Below are positions 33,534 to 41,170 of a stretch of DNA of 64,000 bases, piece by piece. The stretch lies in assembly GCA_963422675.2 (NCBI GenBank), contig CAXVYS010000009.1, positions 310,001 through 374,000 on the forward strand, read 5' to 3'. The stretch comes from UBA4416 sp963422675. GTDB lineage: Bacteria > Bacteroidota > Bacteroidia > B-17B0 > Aurantibacillaceae. Every line of letters starts with the position of its first letter. The stretch's first letter is position 1. Made by a program: the position numbers and the translations under genes. The notes below the pieces were generated by a model. The model was not told the DNA's origin, did no database searches, and saw only the letters and a list, made by a program, of their open reading frames with translations.

Positions 33534-34805
33534 TTACTGCTCAAAGAAAAAGTCGATGAGCCGGTTAATTTTTTCTACGTTAAATGAACTGTCTCCTTCA
33601 AAGAAAGCATCAATGGTTTCTGTAATTTCTTTAGCGGAAATATACCCGTCTTTATTAATATCCGCCGGAATAAAATCGGCAGGTATTTTAGACGTTGTTC
33701 CTGTTTTTGCTTTATTCTCTTTTGCTTTGTTCTCAATAGTTTCAAGATAAGCTAAACTTGGTGCACTGTTAAAGCCTTCACTTCTTTCTGTTGATAAACT
33801 ATCCCATTCCAACTGGCGTTTGGCCATTAGGTCTTCGTCAATCGTTACGCCATCCGCATCTACTTTAGCACCTTTTTTAGAGTTAACTTCTTTATCCATG
33901 TAATCAAATACACCATCGTTATCTTTATCTTCAGGACAACCTTTACCGTCTACTTTAATACCTTTAGGAGTTCCCAAACATTTATCATCCAAATCTTTTA
34001 CACCATCGCCGTCCAAATCGGAATTATCTACATCTTTAAAATTAACGGTGCTGTAAATATCTTTAGGTTTTTTACCAAAATGAATATTGAGGGCTACATT
34101 AGCTGATGCCCAGCTATCATTGCCTCCTTTTTTATAATTATCAATGTAATCGCTCATGCATAGGTTATAGGTAACGCCTACTCTTAAACTGGTGCGAAAG
34201 CCCATTTTAAATTTAGCACCAACGCCTAAAGGAACATAAAAGGTATTTCTTGCATAAGTTTTTACACTGTCTTTTAGCTGAGTTTCGTAAGTGTAATCTC
34301 TTTTAATGATCATAGAGATAGGATCATTTTGTGCAGATTCAGATAAATTGCGTATAGAACCATCGGCCCAGTAGTTGTACCGTGTTCCGCTTTTATCTCT
34401 CATATCACCATAGGGATCAAACATTAAATACCCGAAACCTGCATGGATAAAGGGAGATACATCTTTTTCCTTTTCTCCTAACTTATCGAAAAAGGCGTAT
34501 ACATTTAAGGCACCGCCCATTACCTGGGATTGGAAATTAAGGTGAGATGTTTTCGAGTTATCTGTTCCAGCCAGATGCCCGTACATACCATCGATTCCAA
34601 CGCCTAATATTTTTCCAATGCGATATTCAATACCAAGATTATAACCCAGGCGCATATCACTAAAAAAGTTTGCGTTATTTTTCTGCCCAACATCTCCTAA
34701 AAACTTTAGTCCTCCGGCTTGCCCGGTAACGGATAATTGCGCATAACTAGTGTTTAAAACAACTAAACTTATTAAAACAGATAATTTTGTAAACATTTTA
34801 TTCAT
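33534..34805 (-). CDS. Outer-membrane beta-barrel protein with TSP3 and EF-hand-like end
   Basis: A 423-residue protein, first gene of the three-gene operon. Signal peptide 'MFTKLSVLISLVVLNTSYAQ' (alternative ATG at 34796). A beta-barrel (about 25-255) resembles that of the 740-residue partner, including a shared 'RYNYWADGSIRNLSE' / 'KYYYWNDGSIKNMDE' loop. TSP3 calcium repeats follow ('NSDLDGDGVKDLDDKC', 'GCPEDKDNDGVFDYMDKE'), then a linker and a C-terminal dockerin/EF-hand-like calcium loop 'PADINKDGYISAKEITE'. It lacks SPOR. Homologous to the third gene; I infer that the operon makes a calcium-stabilised envelope assembly. Confidence 0.75.
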   Translation of the reverse strand: MNKMFTKLSVLISLVVLNTSYAQLSVTGQAGGLKFLGDVGQKNNANFFSDMRLGYNLGIEYRIGKILGVGIDGMYGHLAGTDNSKTSHLNFQSQVMGGALNVYAFFDKLGEKEKDVSPFIHAGFGYLMFDPYGDMRDKSGTRYNYWADGSIRNLSESAQNDPISMIIKRDYTYETQLKDSVKTYARNTFYVPLGVGAKFKMGFRTSLRVGVTYNLCMSDYIDNYKKGGNDSWASANVALNIHFGKKPKDIYSTVNFKDVDNSDLDGDGVKDLDDKCLGTPKGIKVDGKGCPEDKDNDGVFDYMDKEVNSKKGAKVDADGVTIDEDLMAKRQLEWDSLSTERSEGFNSAPSLAYLETIENKAKENKAKTGTTSKIPADFIPADINKDGYISAKEITETIDAFFEGDSSFNVEKINRLIDFFFEQ

Positions 34806-34955
34806 ATTTCCTAAAATTAGTATTCGATTAAATTAGTCGTTTTTTCGATAAAAACAAAGCTAAACCAAAAAAAAGTGCCGTTTTATAAGGTACAGGTTAA
34901 TTTTAAACAATACTTTGTTAGTTAGAACTTGTTTTAGCTTTAAAGCAATTAATTT

Positions 34956-34998
34956 AAAAAAGGAATGCTGATTTAATGATGATCAACACTCCTTTTTT
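34956..34998 (-). terminator. Rho-independent terminator after the CsgG/TolB-like gene
   Basis: Read on the minus strand, AAAAAAGGAGTGTTGAT pairs with ATCAGCATTCCTTTTTT (17 bp with two G-U pairs), 9-nt loop, then U-run. It starts 5 bp beyond the stop at 35004. Confidence 0.8.
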
Positions 34999-35003
34999 AT
35001 TCT

Positions 35004-36134
35004 TTATTTATTTTTTGCGTTAAAGCCCAGTGATGCCCCAATTCTAAAGCCCTCTTTATTGGGGATTACATATGCATTTACGGGCAGGTTTAATTTTCCT
35101 GATTTGAATGTTCTCCCAAAAGCCAGCACAAAACCTGTTTGTATGGCATAATCGCCCCGGCTGTCTAAACGCTCTTTAATAGTAAATGGATTTTTTATAT
35201 TCGCATTGTTGGGATCGTTGTTCCAGTCTTGTTCACGGTGCCAGTTGTTTGAAGCATCATAATAACCCTGTGATTTTGGCGATAAGTTAATGGTTGGCCC
35301 GAGTGCAAATTCCCAGCCATTGACGTTACTTCTTAAACCATGCAGTAAAGAAAACCCCGGAATAAAATACCCCTGGTCAACACCGGTAATCATAGGCACA
35401 AATTCGAACAAGGCCTGAATCTTTCCTTCATTGAGGTATTGTTTTTCGAACTGGTAACCAAATTGAAACATCACCGGAAATGCTTCAAAGCCCCCTCTGG
35501 ATCTATCAGCCTGAATAATATTTGAAATGTTTCCGGTGTAGGTTACAAATCCCAGGCGTGGCCCATCAAGTCTCAGGCGGTCTTTTTTAGGATTGTTTAT
35601 GGCGTTATCAAAACCATTTCTTTGTGTAAGTTTTACCAGTAAATTTTGATCGACCGGTTTATTGAACATGGTTTTTACCGTTACAGAGGTAAAAGCCTGA
35701 AGTTCTTCGGGCAGGTTGAGGTATTCCATAACGGTTGTTTTTTCGATGCTTTTTGTTTTAACGTCAATTAAGCGAAGTGTATAAATAATGGATTTAGGAT
35801 AAAGTTCAATACTTCCGCTTAGCATTTTATCCGAATGAATGGTTTCACCAATTTCGATAAGACATAATTTACCAAAGCAATTGTTAATGCTTAGCTTGTT
35901 TTTCTCTACCATGTAGGCCACATCGTATCTGTCCATTACCTCAAATGTATCGAGCTTTTCCAGCTCGGTCCTTACAAGGTTTCCCATTTGTTGAGGCTCA
36001 CTTTTCAAACCACTGATATCAATGGATAGAATAGTTAACGTTGGTTTGATCTTTTTTGCTGTTTGCGCTGCAGCGGGGTTCATACTCAGGTAAGATGCAC
36101 CGATCAATAGGATGGATTTAAAGATTGTTTTCAT
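35004..36134 (-). CDS. CsgG/TolB-N-like domain fused to an outer-membrane barrel
   Basis: A 376-residue exported protein. Signal peptide 'MKTIFKSILLIGASYLSMNPAAAQ'. Residues about 30-155 ('TILSIDISGLKSEP', 'LVRTELEKLDTFEVMDRYDV', 'SGSIELYPKSIIYTLRLIDV') resemble the CsgG/LpoB/TolB N-terminal alpha/beta fold found in envelope-sensing and pore proteins. From about 190 onward repeated strands ('GFVTYTGNISNIIQ', 'FPVMFQFGYQFEKQYL') suggest a small beta-barrel. No CsgA-like fibre gene is present. It has its own terminator and lies upstream of, but on a separate transcript from, the three-gene operon. The fold assignments are moderate; the role is unknown. Confidence 0.62.
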   Translation of the reverse strand: MKTIFKSILLIGASYLSMNPAAAQTAKKIKPTLTILSIDISGLKSEPQQMGNLVRTELEKLDTFEVMDRYDVAYMVEKNKLSINNCFGKLCLIEIGETIHSDKMLSGSIELYPKSIIYTLRLIDVKTKSIEKTTVMEYLNLPEELQAFTSVTVKTMFNKPVDQNLLVKLTQRNGFDNAINNPKKDRLRLDGPRLGFVTYTGNISNIIQADRSRGGFEAFPVMFQFGYQFEKQYLNEGKIQALFEFVPMITGVDQGYFIPGFSLLHGLRSNVNGWEFALGPTINLSPKSQGYYDASNNWHREQDWNNDPNNANIKNPFTIKERLDSRGDYAIQTGFVLAFGRTFKSGKLNLPVNAYVIPNKEGFRIGASLGFNAKNK

Positions 36135-36222
36135 GATATTATATGGTTAGGGGATTGATTAAAAGGTTAGAATTGATTTTAATAAGATAGATGAGTACTA
36201 ACGTTTAGAGCCTTGTTTTTCA

Positions 36223-36849
36223 TTAAGCAGCTTTTAATGCGCATACCTCGTTAAAAAGAGTGGCTACGACTTCTTTAGCATTATGACCCTTGCAGTAATG
36301 TAGCTCGCCAAACACAATGTTGCAGTTAAACGGCACAGGGATGGTGGTATCTTTTGGTAATACCTTCCCTGTATTTTCTATGTATGTAGGAATATAGGCG
36401 AGGTGTGGAAATCGCAATAAAATATGCCCGATACCATTTTTAAATTCCTGCATTTCGTTGGCTTTTCCTCTTGATCCTTCAGGATAAATAATGAGAGATT
36501 GGCCACGGTTCAGGGCTTTGATCATTAACCGAAACGAATGTTTGTTTTTATCTTTTGGCGCGCAACGAGGAATCAGCAACGCATTAGTGAACAGCCGTGT
36601 AAAAAAGGATTTTAATATATTCGACCCAAAATAATCGGCGGCAGCTACAGGTTGTATTTCTGCCAATTTATGATGTGGCATGGCGCTCATTAAGGCTAAT
36701 GTATCAAGATGGCTGTTATGGTTAGCAATAATGATAAACTGTTTGGCTTCGGTTAATACGCCGGTATGTTTAAAACTCATACCTGTTAAGGGTTTCAGAA
36801 AAAAAGGAACAATGCCTTTATAGATGATCGTTAAGAATAAATTTTTCAT
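36223..36849 (-). CDS. 1-acyl-sn-glycerol-3-phosphate acyltransferase-like (PlsC family)
   Basis: A 208-residue PlsC-family acyltransferase. The catalytic H-x4-D motif is seen as 'NHNSHLDT' (about residue 43), and the substrate block as 'YPEGSRGKANEMQEFKNGIG' (about 120). It transfers an acyl group to lysophospholipid or a similar acceptor at the inner membrane. A short N-terminal hydrophobic stretch is present. It is followed (in transcription order preceded) by CdsA- and CDP-alcohol-transferase-like genes with gaps of 18 and 5 bp, so the three form a phospholipid-synthesis operon of the YnbABC type. Confidence 0.85.
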   Translation of the reverse strand: MKNLFLTIIYKGIVPFFLKPLTGMSFKHTGVLTEAKQFIIIANHNSHLDTLALMSAMPHHKLAEIQPVAAADYFGSNILKSFFTRLFTNALLIPRCAPKDKNKHSFRLMIKALNRGQSLIIYPEGSRGKANEMQEFKNGIGHILLRFPHLAYIPTYIENTGKVLPKDTTIPVPFNCNIVFGELHYCKGHNAKEVVATLFNEVCALKAA

Positions 36850-36867
36850 GATGTTTACAATTAAAAA

Positions 36868-37791
36868 TTATTTAGTGATGTAATAAATAATGTGAAAAAA
36901 AACAGGAGCTGCTACAACCAGGGAATCTATTCTGTCTAATACACCACCATGGCCAGGGATAGCGGTTGAGGTGTCTTTTAATTGCAGATCTCTTTTTATG
37001 GAACTGATGATTACATCTCCTATAAAGCCTGCGTTGGCGGTTATAAAACTGATGAATACAATTTGAAGTGTGGTACAGGGCGTTAAAAATTTTAATCCCA
37101 CTCCTAAAGCGGTTGTTGTTAATATGCCGCCAATAAAGCCTTCCCAGGTTTTATTCGGACTCACCTTTGGTAAAATTTTATGTTTCCCGAGTAATTTACC
37201 CCACGCAAATTGAAACACATCGTTCATTTCTGTGATAAACACCAGGAAGAATAGTAAGCCTCTGCCACCCGGTATCGATAACAATAACCCTAAATGGCTT
37301 AAGCCGAACACCGCAATCATTAAGGCAGTTGGGATAATGGCCATGGATTGAATAATACCGGCTGTTTGCCCAACCATCACTAATCTAAAAGGTAATACAA
37401 CGAACATAAATACCGGTATAAATGCCAGGCTTGCAACGATGTAACCATGCCAGGTAAAAAAGTATTGAACCGGAATAGCCAGGTAGCAAAGGAGCATAGT
37501 GCTTCGGTCGCTTTCACGTAAATGTAAAATAGAAAATAATTCACGTAAGGCAATCAGCGATAATAAAGCAAAGGCTACATACGATATTTTTGTGCTGAAA
37601 ACTGTAGCCACTAAAAAAATGGAAGCCATTATCCACCAGGATTTTACCCGTGTTTTTAGTTCTGTGAGTTGAGCGTTTGGGTTTATTTCCCCCCATACAA
37701 AAAACAAGATACTTGCAAATGTTAGTACGGAAACAACGATCAGGATAAATGACAGGATGTTTGAATCAGCGGGATGTATAAGCGTTTTCAT
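36868..37791 (-). CDS. Phosphatidate cytidylyltransferase (CdsA family)
   Basis: A 307-residue integral membrane enzyme with about eight hydrophobic helices. The CDP-diacylglycerol synthase signature is clear near the C-terminus: 'SPNKTWEGFIGG' and 'SSIKRDLQLKDTSTAIPGHG', then 'GVLDRIDSLVVAAPVF'. It makes CDP-diacylglycerol from phosphatidate and CTP. Upstream is a CDP-alcohol phosphatidyltransferase gene 5 bp away, and downstream an acyltransferase 18 bp away. This is likely a second, accessory set rather than the housekeeping cdsA, judged from the YnbABC-like grouping; that is inference. Confidence 0.86.
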   Translation of the reverse strand: MKTLIHPADSNILSFILIVVSVLTFASILFFVWGEINPNAQLTELKTRVKSWWIMASIFLVATVFSTKISYVAFALLSLIALRELFSILHLRESDRSTMLLCYLAIPVQYFFTWHGYIVASLAFIPVFMFVVLPFRLVMVGQTAGIIQSMAIIPTALMIAVFGLSHLGLLLSIPGGRGLLFFLVFITEMNDVFQFAWGKLLGKHKILPKVSPNKTWEGFIGGILTTTALGVGLKFLTPCTTLQIVFISFITANAGFIGDVIISSIKRDLQLKDTSTAIPGHGGVLDRIDSLVVAAPVFFHIIYYITK

Positions 37792-37796
37792 ACTAA

Positions 37797-38393
37797 TTAG
37801 TTTAAAGCGTTAGAGACTCTTTTATAAGTACTGATGAGTAACAAAAAAGAAGCGGTAAGCAGGATAGCATTAAACGCAACACTGATGACGGGGAATATAA
37901 AATAGAAGACGCACCACAAGCCAAGGAGTAAAGCCCTGTCGCTTTTTCCCATGGGGCCATCGTAACGCCGGGTGCCTGAAATAACTTTCCCCAGAACTCC
38001 TGCAAATTCATTTAAAATAGATAGAACTATGAATAGAAAAACAAGGTTGTTGTTACTAAAAGAAAAAGAACATAATCCGCAAAAGATAACCATGTCAGAT
38101 ACAACATCTCCCAGTTCATTGAGTATTTCTCCCAATTTACTTTGCTGATGATAGGTTCTTGCCATCATTCCATCGAGTGCATTTAGCGCCATTCTTACCA
38201 ATAAGCCTGCTGCAACAACTATGAGATAGATGGGATGTTGTGGCGAAAGAAAAAGTAAGAGCCCTACGATGGCCGACCAGACAATGGCAAATACCGTAAG
38301 GTGGTTGGCTCTTATTTGGCGCTGATGCAACTGGTTTAATACCGGCACCAGTAATTGCTGAAACTTTGGTTTTAACTGATAGACTGATAACAT
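37797..38393 (-). CDS. CDP-alcohol phosphatidyltransferase-like protein (variant motif)
   Basis: A 198-residue membrane protein of the CDP-alcohol phosphatidyltransferase family. The catalytic block is visible but altered: where the family has D-x2-D-G-x2-A-R-x8-G-x3-D-x3-D, this protein reads N-AL-D-G-MM-A-R-x8-G-EIL-N-ELG-D ('NALDGMMAR' and 'GEILNELGDVVSD'). Two of four metal-binding Asp are Asn. Helices flank it on both sides ('LIVVAAGLLVRMAL', 'VVFLFIVLSILNEFAG' style). The CdsA gene starts 5 bp downstream. Similar Asn-containing motifs occur, to my memory, in YnbA-like members, so it may be a distinct active subfamily. Substrate alcohol unknown. Confidence 0.78.
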   Translation of the reverse strand: MLSVYQLKPKFQQLLVPVLNQLHQRQIRANHLTVFAIVWSAIVGLLLFLSPQHPIYLIVVAAGLLVRMALNALDGMMARTYHQQSKLGEILNELGDVVSDMVIFCGLCSFSFSNNNLVFLFIVLSILNEFAGVLGKVISGTRRYDGPMGKSDRALLLGLWCVFYFIFPVISVAFNAILLTASFLLLISTYKRVSNALN

Positions 38394-38485
38394 AATTTTA
38401 TTTTTTAATGGACATGAATAATTAGGAACATGAATAAATAATAATGGATGATCTCTTTTTTCATAGATTAGTTTTTAGGATGAGG

Positions 38486-38653
38486 TTATTGGATCATATC
38501 AAAAAAACAGGTAAAGCCTTTTCCTCCCGGTTCCTGGCCATACATATACTTAATGTTTCTAACGGTATTTCGGGTCATGATAACAGAAGTAATAATTAAG
38601 GTGCTTACTAATAATACATGCATGGCTCTTTTTATTTTAGTTGATGTTTTCAT
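38486..38653 (-). CDS. Possible 55-aa single-helix membrane peptide
   Basis: Minus-strand ATG at 38653 opens a 55-codon frame ending in TAA at 38486. The product starts 'MKTSTKIKRAMHVLLVSTL' and continues with a hydrophobic segment (about residues 11-26), then a basic stretch and a C-terminal 'GQEPGGKGFTCFFDMIQ'. A positive N-terminus followed by one helix fits a small inner-membrane protein. It lies 92 bp upstream of the CDP-alcohol transferase gene on the same strand and could lead that operon. No recognised family; conservation would decide. Confidence 0.4.
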   Translation of the reverse strand: MKTSTKIKRAMHVLLVSTLIITSVIMTRNTVRNIKYMYGQEPGGKGFTCFFDMIQ

Positions 38654-38881
38654 ACTATTTGTTTTTTAGGTTGTGTTTAATTCCGGATCAAAATTAGATG
38701 GATGGCAAACCGAATTGAAACGGCTCCATAAACGCCACTTTGCATTACTTGCAAAAAAATCTGATAGAGGAGGAAGTGGGTGGGCCTTTTTCTGCTTTTT
38801 TGCGATAAATAATACTTGAAGATTCCTTTTTTGCATTTTTTGCAAATAATAGGTACTTTTATTAGGATTATATCCTATACA

Positions 38882-39889
38882 ATGGCAGTTAAAAAAACGG
38901 AGTTTGAGATGCAGGAAGTGTTTATTAAGCACTTAAAACAGGTTGTTCCTGCAAATGTGTCGTTGGTAGATGATATTGCCGATTTATTAAAGATCAGTAA
39001 TGATAGCGCCTACAGGCGTTTACGGAATGAAACGGAATTAAGCCTGGATGAAACGTATAAGATCTGCAAGCATTACCGTATCTCTGTAGATTCTGTTTTT
39101 TCAAATAAAGGCGATTCAGTTACCTGCAGCTATATTAAATTAACGGATTCTACTGATAATTTTGAAAGCTATTTAACGGGCTTGTTAACGCAATTAACCC
39201 GTTTGCAGAAAGCAGAAGATTCTAAAATTATATATGCTGCCGAAGAAATTCCTATTTTTCATTCGTTTTATTCTAAGGAATTAGCAGCATTTAAGTTGTT
39301 TTACTGGCAACGGTCTGTCTTAAATATTCCTGAGTACCAAACCAAAAAATTCGACTGGGATTCTATTTCAGAAAAACAGTTACAATTGGCAAATGAGATT
39401 CATCAAACCTATTTACAGGTTCCAAGTATAGAAATATGGACGGATGAAACCATTCAAACAACCATTAAGCAAATAGAATATTATTTTGAATCGGGTGCAT
39501 TTAAAGATAAAGAAGATACGATTATTGTATTGCAGGAATTAAAAAAGATGATGCAGGCCATTAATACCTACGCAGAGAATGAAACCAAAGGAAAGAACCC
39601 TCATTCGGGCATTACCTCCTTTGGGTTGTATAACAGCGATTTGGTAATTGGAACCAATTGTATTCATATTAATGTAAATAATGCGGTGTATTCTTATATT
39701 TCCTTTAATACGATGAACTCATTAACAACGGGTAATCAACAGTTTTGTGAAGAGATAGAACACTGGATGAAAAACCTGATCAAAAAATCGACACTCATCA
39801 GTGGTATTGCGGAGAAACAACGGTTCCAGTTTTTTAGCAAAGCGTATAAAGCGATTGACCAATGCATAGAACGAATTAAGAATTATTAA
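38882..39889 (+). CDS. HTH-domain protein (BetR-like), putative regulator
   Basis: A 335-residue protein. The ATG at 38882 ('MAVKKTEFEMQEVFIKHL') is preferred over an upstream in-frame TTG at 38816 that would add 22 hydrophobic residues. Residues about 28-80 form a helix-turn-helix domain ('SLVDDIADLLKISNDSAYRR', 'LSLDETYKICKHYRIS'), like a BetR or lambda-repressor domain. The remaining 250 residues are mostly helical, with no enzyme motif I can see. A transposase gene follows 8 bp after the stop, which may have inserted there. It is divergent from the phospholipid operon and could regulate it; that is inference. Confidence 0.68.
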   Translation: MAVKKTEFEMQEVFIKHLKQVVPANVSLVDDIADLLKISNDSAYRRLRNETELSLDETYKICKHYRISVDSVFSNKGDSVTCSYIKLTDSTDNFESYLTGLLTQLTRLQKAEDSKIIYAAEEIPIFHSFYSKELAAFKLFYWQRSVLNIPEYQTKKFDWDSISEKQLQLANEIHQTYLQVPSIEIWTDETIQTTIKQIEYYFESGAFKDKEDTIIVLQELKKMMQAINTYAENETKGKNPHSGITSFGLYNSDLVIGTNCIHINVNNAVYSYISFNTMNSLTTGNQQFCEEIEHWMKNLIKKSTLISGIAEKQRFQFFSKAYKAIDQCIERIKNY

Positions 39890-39897
39890 AATAGTTG

Positions 39898-40359
39898 ATG
39901 GCAGGCACTTTTTCACAAATATATATTCAGATTGTTTTTGCAGTTAAAGGCAGAGAAAGTTTAATTCATTTTTCATGGGAAGTTGAATTGTATAAATATA
40001 TTACGGGAATAATAAGTAATAAAAATCAAAAATTGATAGCAATTAACGGTATGCCTGATCATATTCATATTTTAATTGGAATGAAACCTTCATGTAACCT
40101 GGCAGATCTGGTTCGTGAAATAAAAAAATCATCGAACGATTTTATTAACCAAAAATCCTTTGTTAAAGGAAGATTTAGCTGGCAGGAAGGTTATGGTTCA
40201 TTTTCTTATAGCCAGACTGATTTGAAAAATGTAATACAGTATATCGAAAATCAAAAGGCTCATCATGCAACTAAATCATTTAAAGATGAATATTTTGAAT
40301 TGCTGGATAAATTTGGCATCGACTATAAGCCGGAATATTTATATCAATGGATTAATTAA
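39898..40359 (+). CDS. IS200-like / REP-associated tyrosine transposase (RAYT)
   Basis: A 153-residue Y1 (HUH) transposase. The HUH motif is 'MPDHIHILIG' (about residues 52-61), and the catalytic Tyr is expected in 'YGSFSYSQTDLKNVIQYIEN' (about 101-120), followed by 'QKAHHATKSFKDEY'. The ATG at 39898 is preferred over the TTG three bases earlier. No TnpB partner or IS605 ends are seen. Three G/C-rich palindromes directly follow the gene, as in RAYT/REP elements where a domesticated TnpA handles dispersed REP sequences. The first palindrome overlaps the stop codon. Confidence 0.85.
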   Translation: MAGTFSQIYIQIVFAVKGRESLIHFSWEVELYKYITGIISNKNQKLIAINGMPDHIHILIGMKPSCNLADLVREIKKSSNDFINQKSFVKGRFSWQEGYGSFSYSQTDLKNVIQYIENQKAHHATKSFKDEYFELLDKFGIDYKPEYLYQWIN

Positions 40360-40373
40360 CCCCAAAGGGGTTA
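40357..40373. repeat. REP-like palindrome 1
   Basis: TAACCCC-AAA-GGGGTTA: a 7-bp perfect stem with a 3-nt loop, beginning at the RAYT stop codon. It may also act as the gene's terminator. Confidence 0.6.
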
Positions 40374-40407
40374 TACATTTATAATAGTAATTAGGATATA
40401 ACAGATT

Positions 40408-40424
40408 CGACCCTGTAGGGGTCG
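40408..40424. repeat. REP-like palindrome 2
   Basis: CGACCC-TGTAG-GGGTCG: 6-bp perfect stem with a 5-nt loop, 35 bp after palindrome 1. It shares the GACCC/GGGTC core with palindrome 3. Confidence 0.6.
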
Positions 40425-40459
40425 TATAAAACAAACAAAACGAAAAACTATACATATCA

Positions 40460-40474
40460 GACCCTTTCAGGGTC
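40460..40474. repeat. REP-like palindrome 3
   Basis: GACCCT-TTC-AGGGTC: 6-bp stem with a 3-nt loop. Same core as palindrome 2, 36 bp downstream of it and 25 bp before the IspD start. Confidence 0.6.
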
Positions 40475-40498
40475 GTAGAAAAACAAAAAACAAATTGA

Positions 40499-41170
40499 AT
40501 GAATCATTCACAATATAACGTTATTATAGTTGCCGGTGGAACCGGTTCACGTATGCAATCCAGCGTTCCGAAGCAATTTATTGAAATTAAGGGGAAACCT
40601 ATTTTGATTCATACGATTGAAAAATTTATTGAATTTGACGAATACATTAATATCATTGTTTGTGTGCATAAGGATTATATGACCGATGCTAATTTTATGC
40701 TGGCAGAATATTTTCCCGATAGAAATATCCAAACCGTATTTGGTGGAGAAGCACGGTTTCATTCAGTAAAAAACGGGCTGGCATGCATTGCCAATAAAAA
40801 TGATATTGTAGGAATACATGATGCGGCACGACCTTTTGTGAGCGTGGAAACAATTAAGCGTTGTTTTGAAACAGCAGCTATTCATGGAAATTCGATTCCG
40901 GTTTCGCCGGTAAATGAAAGTTTGCGATTGGTAACGAATGGTATTAATAAAGCGGTGAGTAGAGACGATTATAAGGTGGTACAAACGCCTCAGTGTTTTG
41001 TCGTATCGAAAATAAAAGAGGCATTTGAACAAAAGTATTCTCCTTTTTTTACAGACGACGCAACGGTATTGGAAGGAATGGACGAACGTATTTATTTAGT
41101 AGAAGGAAACAGCGAAAATATAAAGATCACCAACCCTTATGATTTAAAATTTGCAGAATTATATTTATGA
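40499..41170 (+). CDS. ispD: 2-C-methyl-D-erythritol 4-phosphate cytidylyltransferase
   Basis: A 223-residue cytidylyltransferase of the non-mevalonate isoprenoid pathway, joining CTP and methylerythritol phosphate. The nucleotide-binding N-terminus 'IIVAGGTGSRMQSSVPKQF' and the 'GIHDAARPFVS' block (about residues 103-113) are characteristic, as is the C-terminal 'YKVVQTPQCFV' and 'ENIKITNPYDLKFAE' (in IspD: V-Q-T-P-Q and N-x-K-I-T). Cytoplasmic. Its stop overlaps the start of the PolX-like gene by 4 nt, so they are coupled. No ispF or ispE gene is adjacent. Confidence 0.93.
   Translation: MNHSQYNVIIVAGGTGSRMQSSVPKQFIEIKGKPILIHTIEKFIEFDEYINIIVCVHKDYMTDANFMLAEYFPDRNIQTVFGGEARFHSVKNGLACIANKNDIVGIHDAARPFVSVETIKRCFETAAIHGNSIPVSPVNESLRLVTNGINKAVSRDDYKVVQTPQCFVVSKIKEAFEQKYSPFFTDDATVLEGMDERIYLVEGNSENIKITNPYDLKFAELYL

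Noticed and set aside
33175..33750. 191-codon plus-strand frame antisense to the SPOR operon
   Set aside because: Low-complexity Val/Ser/Thr-rich translation mirroring the Pro/Thr/Ala linkers and strands on the minus strand; no start context or homology.
35004..36134. Curli (csg) secretion locus
   Set aside because: No CsgA/B/E/F-like genes are nearby; only the domain resemblance is present.
38400..38464. 20-codon minus-strand frame before the CDP-alcohol transferase gene
   Set aside because: Too short, lacks a ribosome-binding site and a recognisable leader feature.
39898..40359. Intact IS605 element
   Set aside because: No TnpB gene and no typical left or right IS ends; REP-like palindromes instead.
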